Source of the DNA: Enterococcus sp. 5H
GTDB lineage: Bacteria; Bacillota; Bacilli; Lactobacillales; Enterococcaceae
Reading direction: 5' to 3'
Length of the DNA: 64,000 nucleotides
Assembly (NCBI RefSeq): GCF_028128615.1
Contig: NZ_AMDP01000036.1
Coordinates: 33,105 to 97,104 of the forward strand
The translations under genes were made by a program, and so were the position numbers. Numbering within the stretch: the stretch's first letter is position 1; every line of letters starts with the position of its first letter. The notes below the pieces were generated by a model that had not been told where the DNA came from, ran no database searches, and was given only the letters and a program-made list of their open reading frames with translations. Below, piece by piece: positions 42,797 to 51,471 of this stretch.

Positions 42797-43219
42797 GTGG
42801 CAAAAAAAGTAGAAAAATTAGTTAAATTGCAAATTCCTGCAGGTAAAGCAACACCAGCTCCACCAGTAGGTCCAGCATTAGGTCAAGCGGGTATCAACAT
42901 TATGGGATTCACTAAAGAATTCAACGCTCGTACAGCTGATCAAGCTGGTTTAATCATTCCAGTAGTAATTTCTGTATATGAAGACCGTTCATTTACATTT
43001 ATTACAAAAACACCACCAGCTGCAGTATTATTGAAAAAAGCTGCTAAAATCGACAAAGGTTCTGGTGAGCCAAACAAAACTAAAGTAGCGAATGTTTCTA
43101 AAGATCAAGTGAAAGAAATCGCTGAACTTAAAATGGCAGACCTAAACGCAGCAGACGTTGAAGCGGCTATGCGCATGGTTGAAGGAACTGCACGAAGCAT
43201 GGGTATCACTGTAGGATAA
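42797..43219 (+). CDS. rplK: 50S ribosomal protein L11
   Basis: A 140-residue L11: [37 protein letters not shown] and [13 protein letters not shown] in the N-terminal domain, [17 protein letters not shown] at the end. It is part of the GTPase-associated centre and needed for RelA activation. It starts with GTG behind AAGGAGGT. rplA follows after 109 bases. Confidence 0.97.
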   Translation: MAKKVEKLVKLQIPAGKATPAPPVGPALGQAGINIMGFTKEFNARTADQAGLIIPVVISVYEDRSFTFITKTPPAAVLLKKAAKIDKGSGEPNKTKVANVSKDQVKEIAELKMADLNAADVEAAMRMVEGTARSMGITVG

Positions 43220-43328
43220 TTTTATTCTAGAGATCCCTAAGAAGTAGCTTCTCAGTTTATTTCATATTCAAAGATATGAATTACGTGGGAGGTTCGACCG
43301 TTATAACCACAATCAAGGAGGAAACAAA

Positions 43329-44018
43329 ATGGCTAAAAAAAGCAAAAAAATGCAAGATGCATTAAAAAAAGTTGAAGCAACAAAAGTATACCCTGTAGCA
43401 GAAGCAATCGCTTTGGCTAAAGATACAAATATTGCAAAATTCGACGCAACTGTTGAGGTTGCTTATCGTTTAAATGTAGATCCTAAAAAAGCGGACCAAC
43501 AAATCCGTGGTGCTGTTGTATTACCTAACGGAACTGGTAAAACACAAAGCGTTTTAGTTTTCGCTAAAGGCGAAAAAGCAAAAGAAGCGGAAGCAGCTGG
43601 TGCTGATTTCGTAGGCGATGCTGATATGGTTAACAAAATTCAACAAGGCTGGTTCGGTTTTGATGTTGTAGTTGCAACACCAGACATGATGGCTGAAGTT
43701 GGTAAATTAGGTCGTGTGTTAGGTCCTAAAGGTTTAATGCCTAACCCTAAAACTGGTACTGTAACAATGGACGTAACAAAAGCTGTTAACGAAGTAAAAG
43801 CTGGTAAAGTAACTTACCGTGTTGACAAAGCTGGTAACATCCATGTACCAATTGGTAAAGTTTCATTTGATAATGAAAAATTACTAGAAAACTTCAATAC
43901 AATCAACGATGTATTGTTGAAAGCTAAACCATCAGCAGCAAAAGGTCAATACATCAAAAACATTTCAGTTACAACAACATTTGGACCTGGAATCCACGTT
44001 GACCAAGCTTCTTTCTAA
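43329..44018 (+). CDS. rplA: 50S ribosomal protein L1
   Basis: A 229-residue L1 of the ribosomal L1 stalk; also a translational repressor of its operon. Signatures: [53 protein letters not shown] and the C-terminal [20 protein letters not shown] is 8 bases before the ATG. Confidence 0.97.
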   Translation: MAKKSKKMQDALKKVEATKVYPVAEAIALAKDTNIAKFDATVEVAYRLNVDPKKADQQIRGAVVLPNGTGKTQSVLVFAKGEKAKEAEAAGADFVGDADMVNKIQQGWFGFDVVVATPDMMAEVGKLGRVLGPKGLMPNPKTGTVTMDVTKAVNEVKAGKVTYRVDKAGNIHVPIGKVSFDNEKLLENFNTINDVLLKAKPSAAKGQYIKNISVTTTFGPGIHVDQASF

Positions 44019-44285
44019 TTTGAAAAGTGTAATAGACCGGTTAGGTTGTGAGAAACTTACTCAAAGATAGTTTTTATCTTTGAAGGAAGTTTATCTATTT
44101 TCCAAATAATATGGTCTATGGAACTAGATCAATAGAAAAGCTGGATGAACTCGTTCAGCATTGACAGAAAAATAGGAAATATTGAATGTGACGCTTTATA
44201 GTCACATCAGAATTTATCTTTTTTCCGAAATGCTAGTTCAGGAAGCTAGACAATGAGAAAAGCTGAATGATTTTAAAAATTATTC
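44019..44285 (+). other. Structured gap between rplA and the rplJ promoter
   Basis: No gene. Contains a hairpin CAAAGATA/TATCTTTG inside AAACTT/AAGTTT (about 44051-44094), a stem ATGTGAC/GTCACAT (44186-44207) followed by a T-rich tail that could terminate rplKA, and an imperfect direct repeat of about 26 bases at 44123-44148 and 44245-44270. Confidence 0.5.
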
Positions 44286-44322
44286 TTGACTCACTCACTT
44301 TCCTTGTGGTAAAGTGAGTGAG
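44286..44322 (+). promoter_or_regulatory. rplJL promoter with embedded dyad
   Basis: TTGACT (44286-44291) and TAAAGT (44310-44315, extended TGG) form a promoter with an 18-base spacer. CTCACTCACTTT (44290-44301) and AAAGTGAGTGAG (44311-44322) are perfect 12-bp inverted repeats running through both boxes. Confidence 0.6.
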
Positions 44323-44334
44323 GTTAATAATTAA

Positions 44335-44485
44335 CTGTACCGAAGACAGTAGGTGACGTAAGTCTTAATTTCCTACCGAGGACAATGATTGATGAGTATA
44401 TCAATGGTCCCTCTATGTCAACGGTGGCATGGAGTTTTGTTGTTTTACACGACTTTTTGAAAAAAAGAGATGTAAAACAATACTT
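44335..44485 (+). promoter_or_regulatory. Ribosomal protein L10 leader (L10-L12 autoregulatory element)
   Basis: ACAGTAGGTGACG, then CTTAATTTCCTACCGAGGA, is the conserved core of the Firmicutes L10 leader that mimics the L10(L12)4-binding site of 23S rRNA. A following stem TTGTTTTACA/TGTAAAACAA (44440-44449, 44471-44480) is part of the fold. It allows repression when L10-L12 is in excess. Confidence 0.75.
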
Positions 44486-44580
44486 GGCGAACAAAGTGAG
44501 CGAAGTTTCATTCGATTCTTCTAACTGACATATCGTAAACCAAACAAACTCCACCATCACAATTCAGGAGGTGAAAATAA

Positions 44581-45081
44581 ATGAGTGAAGCAGCAATCGC
44601 TAAAAAAGAAACCCTAGTTCAAGAAGCAACAGCTAAATTTGAAGCAGCAGCATCAGTCGTTATCGTTGACTACCGTGGTTTAACAGTAGAAGAAGTAACG
44701 AACTTACGTAAACAATTGCGTGATGCAAACGTTGAAATGAAAGTTATCAAAAATTCTATTCTTTCACGTGCAGCTAAAAAAGCAGGTCTTGAAGGTTTAG
44801 ATGAAGTATTTACTGGTCCAACTGCTATAGCTTTCAGTAATGAAGACGTAGTAGCTCCAGCTAAAATCATCGACGAATTTGCGAAAGATGCGAAAGCATT
44901 GGAAATCAAAGGTGGCGTAATCGAAGGTAAAGTTTCTTCTATTGAAGAAATTACAGCTTTGGCAAAACTACCAAGCCGCGATGGTTTACTTTCTATGCTA
45001 TTATCTGTATTACAAGCGCCAGTCAGAAACGTGGCTTACGCTGTCAAAGCAGTGGCAGAGAAACAAGAAGAAGTTGCTTAA
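44581..45081 (+). CDS. rplJ: 50S ribosomal protein L10
   Basis: A 166-residue L10, base of the L7/L12 stalk. Motifs: [55 protein letters not shown], and a C-terminal helix that binds L12 dimers ([20 protein letters not shown]). AGGAGGTG precedes the ATG. Confidence 0.97.
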   Translation: MSEAAIAKKETLVQEATAKFEAAASVVIVDYRGLTVEEVTNLRKQLRDANVEMKVIKNSILSRAAKKAGLEGLDEVFTGPTAIAFSNEDVVAPAKIIDEFAKDAKALEIKGGVIEGKVSSIEEITALAKLPSRDGLLSMLLSVLQAPVRNVAYAVKAVAEKQEEVA

Positions 45082-45150
45082 TTGCAATCTGATTCAAACA
45101 TATTACTAAATACTAAAAAAACAATTTTAATTTAAATGGAGGAAATTCAA

Positions 45151-45519
45151 ATGGCATTAAACATTGAAAACATCATTGCTGAACTAGAAACAGCAACTAT
45201 CTTAGAATTAAGCGAATTAGTTAAAGCTATCGAAGAAAAATTTGACGTATCAGCAGCAGCTCCTGTAGCAGCAGCTGGACCAGCAGCGGGTGGCGCAGCA
45301 GAAGAACAAACTGAATTCACTGTAGAATTAACTGCAGCTGGAGATCAAAAAGTTAAAGTTATCAAAGCAGTTCGTGAAGCAACTGGTCTTGGCTTGAAAG
45401 AAGCTAAAGCTGTAGTTGATGGCGCTCCTGCACCAGTTAAAGAAGGCGCATCTAAAGAAGAAGCTGAAGCATTAAAAGCTACTTTAGAAGAAGTTGGCGC
45501 TTCTGTAACATTAAAATAA
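45151..45519 (+). CDS. rplL: 50S ribosomal protein L7/L12
   Basis: A 122-residue acidic stalk protein: N-terminal dimer domain ([20 protein letters not shown]), Ala/Gly-rich hinge ([17 protein letters not shown]) and C-terminal factor-binding domain ([20 protein letters not shown]). The ATG at 45151 has TGGAGGAA upstream; a 5-codon extension to 45136 overlaps that site. Confidence 0.97.
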   Translation: MALNIENIIAELETATILELSELVKAIEEKFDVSAAAPVAAAGPAAGGAAEEQTEFTVELTAAGDQKVKVIKAVREATGLGLKEAKAVVDGAPAPVKEGASKEEAEALKATLEEVGASVTLK

Positions 45520-45538
45520 TAGACTTAACTGTCTTTGG

Positions 45539-45579
45539 ACGTTTAATCCGTTGTATATCAAGGGGTTAGGCGTTTTTAT
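45539..45579 (+). terminator. Terminator after rplL
   Basis: ACGTTTAATCC pairs with GGTTAGGCGT (several G-T pairs) followed by TTTTTATTTT. Confidence 0.65.
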
Positions 45580-45868
45580 TTTATGTATTTTGTCTTTATT
45601 ATACGTTTTAAAAGCTTATATTTGTTCACTTTTTTGTTTTTATAAATTTGCTAAGTACATTCTAATTTCCAATTAATCTTTAAACAATCTAGATAAAGTA
45701 CTGAGTGATTTTAGAAGTATTTCTTATTTCAAGAGAAACCTTAGTTTTATTAGCAGTAAAACTAAAGAAAAAATCTAATGACAAACATAAAACAAATGTC
45801 TATCATTAGATTTATATATAACGTATGTCGCAGCGACTTGATTTAATTCTTATTAATAACTATGATTG
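45580..45868. other. Gap between rplL and the oxygenase gene, with minus-strand terminators
   Basis: No gene in this AT-rich stretch. AAATCTAATGA (45771-45781) and TCATTAGATTT (45803-45813) form an 11-bp stem whose minus-strand tail is T-rich, so it terminates the AA10 gene. A second stem TTAGTTTTA/TAAAACTAA (about 45741-45765) follows on. Confidence 0.6.
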
Positions 45869-46501
45869 TTATGGTGTAATATTAGCGTCAATTACATTAT
45901 AAAAAGCATTAGGTGTATCCGCGATATCCCAAACAGCTAAAATTACGTGGTACCCAGAACGATCACTCGGGATGTTAACTTTATGAACTTCGTTGATAAC
46001 TGGAAGGCTACCATCATGGCTGACTTCTGAAATTTTTTCAAAAGATTCGCGAGAGAGAGGTTCGTTTGGATTCCATCCGTTTTTTGTAATGTAATAGTGC
46101 CATTTTGTCGTGCGGTGTACAGCTGTATAGTGCCATCTGATATCAAGATTACCAGTACTTATGTCTTGTTTTGTCCATCTATTTTCAGATTGGTCATCTA
46201 AAACAAAATCACCAATTTGACCTAATCCACCTTCAGCAGAAGCAATTCTGCCATCTCTAGGACCTCTTTCAGGGAATCCTTTTAAATACTCAAGCGACTG
46301 TGGATTAGAAATTACATTTCCATAAATAGCATGTGCTTGCACCCAACCTAATCTTTGGTTATCCAAATAACCTTGATAGCCGCGACTAATTGGAGAACTT
46401 ACATATCCGTGGGCTGAGGCTTGTTTTGGGGTAAATAAAACACATAGTGAAACGAGCGTGATAACAAGAACAACAGAAAAACGACTTTTTTTCGTAATCA
46501 T
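45869..46501 (-). CDS. Lytic polysaccharide monooxygenase, AA10 family (chitin-active type)
   Basis: A 210-residue secreted copper enzyme. The signal peptide ends in KQASA, leaving His at position 1 of the mature HGYVSSPISRGYQ, the first ligand of the histidine brace; the second is in YTAVHRTTKWHYYITKNG. The mature protein is a single AA10 domain with no carbohydrate-binding module, as in the E. faecalis enzyme (EfAA10A/GbpA-type). It oxidatively cleaves chitin or related glycans and can aid host colonisation. AGGAGG precedes the ATG. Confidence 0.93.
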   Translation of the reverse strand: MITKKSRFSVVLVITLVSLCVLFTPKQASAHGYVSSPISRGYQGYLDNQRLGWVQAHAIYGNVISNPQSLEYLKGFPERGPRDGRIASAEGGLGQIGDFVLDDQSENRWTKQDISTGNLDIRWHYTAVHRTTKWHYYITKNGWNPNEPLSRESFEKISEVSHDGSLPVINEVHKVNIPSDRSGYHVILAVWDIADTPNAFYNVIDANITP

Positions 46502-46553
46502 AAATTTCCTCCTGATTTTTATGGTTTCGCTTTCATTTTCTGAATTACTTTTT

Positions 46554-46615
46554 ATTATACCGCCTTTCAGTTTTAGTAAATGTTATAGCGCTATATCATT
46601 TATTAAACTATAACA
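46554..46615 (-). promoter_or_regulatory. Promoter region of the AA10 gene with palindromes
   Basis: A minus-strand TATAAT lies at 46554-46559. Upstream of it are a perfect 12-bp palindrome TATAGCGCTATA (46584-46595) and an inverted repeat TGTTATAG/CTATAACA (46581-46588, 46608-46615), candidate regulator sites. The rest of the gap to 46799 shows nothing firm. Confidence 0.5.
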
Positions 46616-46799
46616 TGAAACAAATAGAGTATAAGTGTCAAAGTAGGCTAGTAAGTAGAAAAGAATGATTATTATGACATTTCTAAATTTGTTATAATTA
46701 AATTTTATAAGGAGATTTACATTTATCGCTTGTGTTGTAGTTGGGTAAAATGTTTAGATAGTTTTAGAGTAAAAAGTATCTGAGAAAGAGATGATATAA

Positions 46800-47240
46800 T
46801 TGAACTACGAAATTTTAATGAGAGACGATCCAGAGTGGTTAGCTACAGCAGAAACTATCAATAATGCAGATTGGAAAGCAGCAAAATATTTAGCTAAAAA
46901 AATGCGTACTGGAAAATTTACGGATTGGGAAGGTATTGTAGTTGCGAAGGATGAAGATACAATTGTCGGGTTTTGTTCTTTTGTTAAAAAAGATATTGTG
47001 GATTCAATCAATTACACCCCGTATATAGCCATTGTATATGTGGATCCGAATTACAGAGGACGCAAAATTAGCAAAGAATTAGTGATGATTTCAGAAAAGC
47101 AATTGAGGAGAATTGGCTTTCATGAAGTTTATATCGTTACTCAGCATGTGGGCTTATATGAAAAATGGGGATACGAGCAAATAGATCAATCAACAGACAC
47201 TTTTGGTAGACCGATGAGGGTGTTACGGAAATTCTTATAA
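46800..47240 (+). CDS. GNAT family acetyltransferase
   Basis: A 146-residue GNAT enzyme. Motif A is IAIVYVDPNYRGRKISKELV (acetyl-CoA RxxRK loop), then QLRRIGFHEVYIVTQHVGLYEKWGYE. Substrate unknown. The start is TTG with a modest AAAGAG upstream, so the exact start is uncertain. A terminator follows at 47380-47421 after an uneventful gap. Confidence 0.83.
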   Translation: MNYEILMRDDPEWLATAETINNADWKAAKYLAKKMRTGKFTDWEGIVVAKDEDTIVGFCSFVKKDIVDSINYTPYIAIVYVDPNYRGRKISKELVMISEKQLRRIGFHEVYIVTQHVGLYEKWGYEQIDQSTDTFGRPMRVLRKFL

Positions 47241-47379
47241 AAAGTTGTATAGTAAGAATTAAAAAAAACGAACGTAATCTTCTCTATAAGGTAAGCGTGT
47301 TAATTGCGTTTTTTGTTTACGTATGTTTGAATTTATAGCTGTTTGTCTTATCTCAATAACAATATAAAGTGGTTCAAAG

Positions 47380-47421
47380 AATACCCCAATTTGACAAAAT
47401 TGTCGATCAGGGTATTTTTTT
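47380..47421 (+). terminator. Terminator after the GNAT gene
   Basis: AATACCC (47380-47386) pairs with GGGTATT (47410-47416), with TTGACA/TGTCGA inside, then a T-run. Confidence 0.75.
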
Positions 47422-47500
47422 ACAGAAAAACACAAGGAAACTTCACAATTCTCATTTATAGTAAATACATCAGGAAAAATAATTTTAAGAGGTGGATAAT

Positions 47501-47662
47501 ATGAGTTTATTAAAATCAGCAGTAAAATATAAAGCAGCAAAATCAGTAACAAATAAAGTTGTAGGTGACGGCTTATTATCTTCAGTAATTGCCGCAGATA
47601 TGGTAAAAAAGAGTAACGCAAGAGGTAGACGCAAAAAAGCAGAAAGAAAAGCTAGAAGTTAG
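47501..47662 (+). CDS. Small basic protein of unknown function
   Basis: A 53-residue protein too short for routine prediction: MSLLKSAVKYKAAKSVTNKV, a middle hydrophobic stretch GDGLLSSVIAADMV, and a strongly basic tail ARGRRKKAERKARS. AAGAGGTGG lies 8 bases before the ATG, and a T-run hairpin follows at about 47731-47797. No family recognised; the amphipathic and basic character would suit nucleic-acid or membrane binding. Confidence 0.6.
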   Translation: MSLLKSAVKYKAAKSVTNKVVGDGLLSSVIAADMVKKSNARGRRKKAERKARS

Positions 47663-47730
47663 CCGGATTTGTGGGGATGTCTGTTTACAAATATTTAACT
47701 CCATGATATATTTAATGTCCTTAATAAATA

Positions 47731-47797
47731 AAAAAAACACCCAAACGAGCGATGCAACCTTCCCCAAGATTTTTTATGCTCAATAGGTGTTTTTTTA
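47731..47797 (+). terminator. Terminator after the small basic protein
   Basis: AAAACACC near 47735-47742 pairs with AGGTGTTTT near 47785-47792, followed by seven Ts. Confidence 0.65.
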
Positions 47798-48320
47798 TTT
47801 TCTTATAGAAGTGTAAATTAAAATGAATAAAAACACAAATAATAAGCTGAAAGGCTTGTTTTTAAGAGTGTAGTGTAACACACGTTATTATTTATTGGTA
47901 ATAAAAACACAATTAATACTACATGTTGTAAACCTTTTCTCTTTTTATAAACGTTATTAAATATGACTCATTGATAAATGTGATATATCACAAACATCGA
48001 CCGATGATGTTTTTTAAAGATTGTAAAACGACTGGTGTTCTTATGCTGTTTTTGTAGAATAAGGACACGAAATAATTAATCTGAAAATAAAGTCGGTATT
48101 TTTGTTTACTAAAAAGCTCTAACATAAAGCAATGTATAAAAACGCTCATCTTTTCGCAAACGTATTGAAAAAATTATTTAGATTTTTGAAGAGCGTTAAC
48201 ATAGAATTCATAATGATTTGTAATAGTATACTCGTGTTAACTGAAACACCAGCTAATGCTATCTTTTATAAGAAGGCAGTATTAGTTGGTGTTTTATAAT
48301 TGGTTATTCAAATGAGGTAC
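47798..48320 (+). other. Gene-poor stretch with a palindrome and orphan terminators
   Basis: No gene is supported. A perfect palindrome TGTGATATATCACA lies at 47979-47992. AAACATC/GATGTTT with six Ts (47992-48015) looks like a terminator with no gene before it. A second hairpin ACACCAGCTAAT with ATTAGTTGGTGT (48245-48292) then TTTTATAAT lies near the end of the HTH gene. Confidence 0.5.
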
Positions 48321-48641
48321 TTAGTTACAAAAAAATGTATAAGCAATTAACATTTGCGTATAGTCCGGTATCTTCGCTACACCAGTTTCCCAATCCTTCA
48401 CAATTTTTATCGGGATATTGTAAGTAATGGCAAATTTTGTCTGACTCATTTCAGAGGATTCTCGCATCTCTTCTATCGACATTTTAGATAAATTATAGAT
48501 ATTAAGTAGGATATCACCTAAATTGTTTTTCTCATCAAAATCATCCATCCATTCTTGCCAGCCATGTTTTGAAGTATACATCTCAAAATTCTCGTATTCT
48601 AAAGCTTCTTGGTATAAAATTGCAAATAATTTAAAATCCAT
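48321..48641 (-). CDS. XRE/HigA-like helix-turn-helix protein
   Basis: A 106-residue protein. The C-terminal half has the HTH pattern SIEEMRESSEMSQTKFAITY then IPIKIVKDWETGVAKIPDY, with the KDWETG recognition-helix end of XRE proteins. The N-terminal half is acidic and unlike known families. Such proteins often act as antitoxins or phage-type regulators, but no toxin gene is adjacent. Confidence 0.68.
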   Translation of the reverse strand: MDFKLFAILYQEALEYENFEMYTSKHGWQEWMDDFDEKNNLGDILLNIYNLSKMSIEEMRESSEMSQTKFAITYNIPIKIVKDWETGVAKIPDYTQMLIAYTFFCN

Positions 48642-48849
48642 AGGTTCAACTCCATTGTTTAATTAGTATTTTTAGTGCAACATGATATTCATATTTTGTA
48701 AAGTGTTTTCTGTTAATAAATTAATTTTTTTAGATAAAACAAAAAAATGGATGATTAAAATCAAAGTTATTGCATATCCTTCGCATAAAAATAAATAATC
48801 TGATAGCATAAGTTAGTAATTATTTTATTATTTTGAAGGAGGCCATATT

Positions 48850-49092
48850 ATGTATTGGTTATGGGTATTAATCGTCGGTGGCGTTATTGGAGCTATTGCC
48901 GGAGCAATTACAAGTAAAGGTAAATCAATGGGTATTATTTTTAATATTATTGCAGGTCTGATTGGATCATCAATTGGTCAAGCTCTTCTAGGAAGTTGGG
49001 GTCCTCAATTAGCTGGAATGGCATTGATTCCGTCAATTATTGGAGCAGTTATTTTAGTTGCAGTTGTATCATTTTTCGTAGGTAAGAAATAA
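48850..49092 (+). CDS. GlsB/YeaQ/YmgE family stress-response membrane protein
   Basis: An 80-residue membrane protein with three glycine-rich helices (WVLIVGGVIGAIAGAITSKG, GIIFNIIAGLIGSSIGQALL, IPSIIGAVILVAVVSFFVG), the transglycosylase-associated GlsB family. In enterococci it is linked with Gls24-type stress proteins. AAGGAGG precedes the ATG. A terminator at 49110-49154 follows. Confidence 0.87.
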   Translation: MYWLWVLIVGGVIGAIAGAITSKGKSMGIIFNIIAGLIGSSIGQALLGSWGPQLAGMALIPSIIGAVILVAVVSFFVGKK

Positions 49093-49109
49093 GTAAGTTT
49101 AAACAGAGC

Positions 49110-49154
49110 AAGAGGATAAAATCATTGAATTGATGACTTTATCCTCTTTTTTTA
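49110..49154 (+). terminator. Terminator after the GlsB-family gene
   Basis: AAGAGGATAAA (49110-49120) pairs with TTTATCCTCTT (49138-49148), with TCAT/GATGA inside and a T-run to 49154. Confidence 0.85.
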
Positions 49155-50522
49155 TTTTCTAGTCAATTTTACGACTACTTCACAGCGAGCGGTTTGTGGG
49201 AACATATCGACCGATTGTAAGTATTTTACATCAAAAACTTTTGCCAAATCGACTAAATCTTTGGCAAGTGTAGAAACATTACAAGAAATATAAACCATCT
49301 TTTTCGGAGGCTGCTTTAAAATTGCTTTTAAGAGCTTTTGATCTAAACCAGTTCTTGGTGGATCAACAATGATTGCATCGGGTTTAAAACCACTCTGAAG
49401 CCATTTAGGTAAAAGTTCTTCGGCTGTACCAACTTCGTAATGAGTATTGTTTACACCTAATCGTTCAGCATTCATTTTTGCATCTTCAATGGCAGCTGGA
49501 ATGATATCCATTCCGCGTACTTCTTTCGCTTGTTTAGCGATACTCAAACCGATTGTACCAACGCCGCAATACGCATCTACAACTGTTTCGTTTGCTTTAA
49601 TATCCAATGCTTTAATTGCTTGATTGTATAAAACTTCTGTTTGTTCAGGGTTTAGTTGGAAAAAAGCTCGTGGTGATAAATCAAATGTTACTTCATTGAT
49701 TTTTTCTTCAATACTCTCTTTGCCCCAAACATGGTTGGTTTCATCACCCATTACTATAGAAGTACGTTTGTTTTGAACGTTTTGCATAATAGAGACAACT
49801 TCTGGAAGTAACTGATTAATTTCATCTACTAAAGCTCTTTTTTGTGGAAACTTAGCTGATTGTGTAATAAAAACAACTTGGACTTCTTTGGTTTTTATCC
49901 CAACTCGAACCATTAATGTACGGAAAATTCCACTATTTTTGCGCTCATTATAAATAGGTAGCTGATATTTATTTAAGAGCTCTACAAGTGTATTCATCAC
50001 TTTTGTTGTAGCTGGTTGCTGCACAAGACAATCAGTAATAGGAACTAAATGGTGAGAGTCAGCTTGGTATAATCCGGCTTCAATTTCGCCGTCAATTTTG
50101 CGTAATTGAAATTGTGCTTTATTTCGGTAGTTCCACGGATTTTTCATACCCATGGTTGGAAGTAATTGGTATTTTTCAAAATTTTTAGGTTTGAATTTTG
50201 TCAACGCTTGTTTGAGTAAGTCTTTTTTGAAAACTAGTTGAGATGGATAGGCTAAATGCTGTAATTGGCAACCACCGCAAGTTTCATAGACTGGACAAGG
50301 CGGTATCACTCGTTCAGGTGCCGATTTGTTAATTTTTGTCAACTCTCCTTCGACAAAGCGTGGAGAAACTTTTGTTATTTTTACAGAAATATCTTCTTTA
50401 GGTAACGCACCTGGGACGAAAACAATAGTTTTTTTATAGTAGCCAATACCTTCACCATTGATTCCTAAACGCTTTATTTTTAAAGAAATATTTTGTCCTT
50501 CTTTTAATAGTTGTGTGGTCAT
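49152..50522 (-). CDS. 23S rRNA (uracil-C5)-methyltransferase RumA/RlmCD family
   Basis: A 456-residue RNA m5U methyltransferase. N-terminal TRAM domain (KIKRLGINGEGIGYYKKTIV), Fe-S cysteines PPCPVYETCGGCQLQHL, SAM motif VVDAYCGVGTIGLSIA, RxFFQ motif FDLSPRAFFQLNPEQ, DPPRTGLD and the catalytic Cys in VYISCNVSTLAKDL. In Firmicutes one enzyme usually modifies both U747 and U1939. The ATG at 50522 has AAAGGA 7 bases upstream; an ATG 7 codons earlier overlaps this site. Confidence 0.92.
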   Translation of the reverse strand: MTTQLLKEGQNISLKIKRLGINGEGIGYYKKTIVFVPGALPKEDISVKITKVSPRFVEGELTKINKSAPERVIPPCPVYETCGGCQLQHLAYPSQLVFKKDLLKQALTKFKPKNFEKYQLLPTMGMKNPWNYRNKAQFQLRKIDGEIEAGLYQADSHHLVPITDCLVQQPATTKVMNTLVELLNKYQLPIYNERKNSGIFRTLMVRVGIKTKEVQVVFITQSAKFPQKRALVDEINQLLPEVVSIMQNVQNKRTSIVMGDETNHVWGKESIEEKINEVTFDLSPRAFFQLNPEQTEVLYNQAIKALDIKANETVVDAYCGVGTIGLSIAKQAKEVRGMDIIPAAIEDAKMNAERLGVNNTHYEVGTAEELLPKWLQSGFKPDAIIVDPPRTGLDQKLLKAILKQPPKKMVYISCNVSTLAKDLVDLAKVFDVKYLQSVDMFPQTARCEVVVKLTRK

Positions 50523-50670
50523 GATTTCATCCTTTTGTTTCATAATTTTATCAATAATTAAATTAGCACATCTTTAACTTCATCTTATTTTAGCATAATT
50601 TGGCTAGTTTAGCTTCTGTCATTTATATGTTATAGTAGAATATATGTTCTCACTAGAAAGGCGGAGAGAG

Positions 50671-51471
50671 ATGGAAACAATCACGAAAATTACCAAGGAT
50701 AAAGGACAGTTTTATCTTATCTGGCTGTCTTCAGGGGAAAAATTACGTGTATCAGAAGATACCTTAGTTCGTCAGCGTTTATTAAAAGATCAAGAATTAA
50801 CCGAAGAGATGATAGAAAAAATCAAAAAAGCTGGGTCATATGATGTTGGTTTGCAATTATCTTTGAATTATTTAAGTTATCAGCTACGTTCAAAAAAAGA
50901 GATTTTGGACTATTTAAAAGAAAAAGAAATTTTACCAGAAGATCGCAAGAAAATTGTGTTTCGCTTAGAAGAAATGAATCTTTTGGATGATAAAACATAT
51001 AGTGAAAGTTACGTAAGAACACTTGTAAGGACGAGTGATAAAGGTCCTAAGATGATTGAACAACAACTTAAAAGAAAAGGTTTAAATGACGAAGATATCC
51101 AACATGGTTTGGTTCTATATACGATGGAAGAGCAGATTGAAGTGGCCAAAGCAGGAGGAGCAAAAGCCATGAAACGTTATCGAGCTAAAAGCTTTAACGA
51201 TGCTTTACAGAAAGTTCAGATGCATCTGATGCAAAAAGGGTTTAATCGAGAAGTTATTGATTTGGCATTAGAAGAACTATCCTTTGAAAAGGACGAAGAT
51301 CAGGAATTAGAGGCAATCAAAAAAGAAGGGGACAAATTATGGGAAAGAAACCGTAAATTAGAGCCAGCTAAACGACGACTAAAAGTTAAACAAAGCTTAT
51401 ATCAAAAACGTTTTGATTTGGATTCGATCCAGCAATACATTAACGAAAAGGAATTAGAAGATGAAGAATGA
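50671..51471 (+). CDS. recX: Recombination regulator RecX
   Basis: A 266-residue RecX with three-helix repeats: LSYQLRSKKEILDYLKEKEI, LNLLDDKTYSESYVRTLVRT (as NLLDDKTYSESYV), GPKMIEQQLKRKGL. RecX binds RecA and limits its filaments. GGCGGAGAGAG precedes the ATG at 50671; the in-frame extension to 50644 is unlikely. It overlaps mutY by 11 bases, coupling two repair genes. It is divergent from the rRNA methyltransferase gene. Confidence 0.9.
   Translation: METITKITKDKGQFYLIWLSSGEKLRVSEDTLVRQRLLKDQELTEEMIEKIKKAGSYDVGLQLSLNYLSYQLRSKKEILDYLKEKEILPEDRKKIVFRLEEMNLLDDKTYSESYVRTLVRTSDKGPKMIEQQLKRKGLNDEDIQHGLVLYTMEEQIEVAKAGGAKAMKRYRAKSFNDALQKVQMHLMQKGFNREVIDLALEELSFEKDEDQELEAIKKEGDKLWERNRKLEPAKRRLKVKQSLYQKRFDLDSIQQYINEKELEDEE

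Noticed and set aside
47259..47621. 120-codon minus-strand ORF opposite the small basic protein
   Set aside because: It spans the GNAT terminator and lies opposite a plus-strand gene with a strong ribosome site; the residues are leucine-rich by AT bias only.
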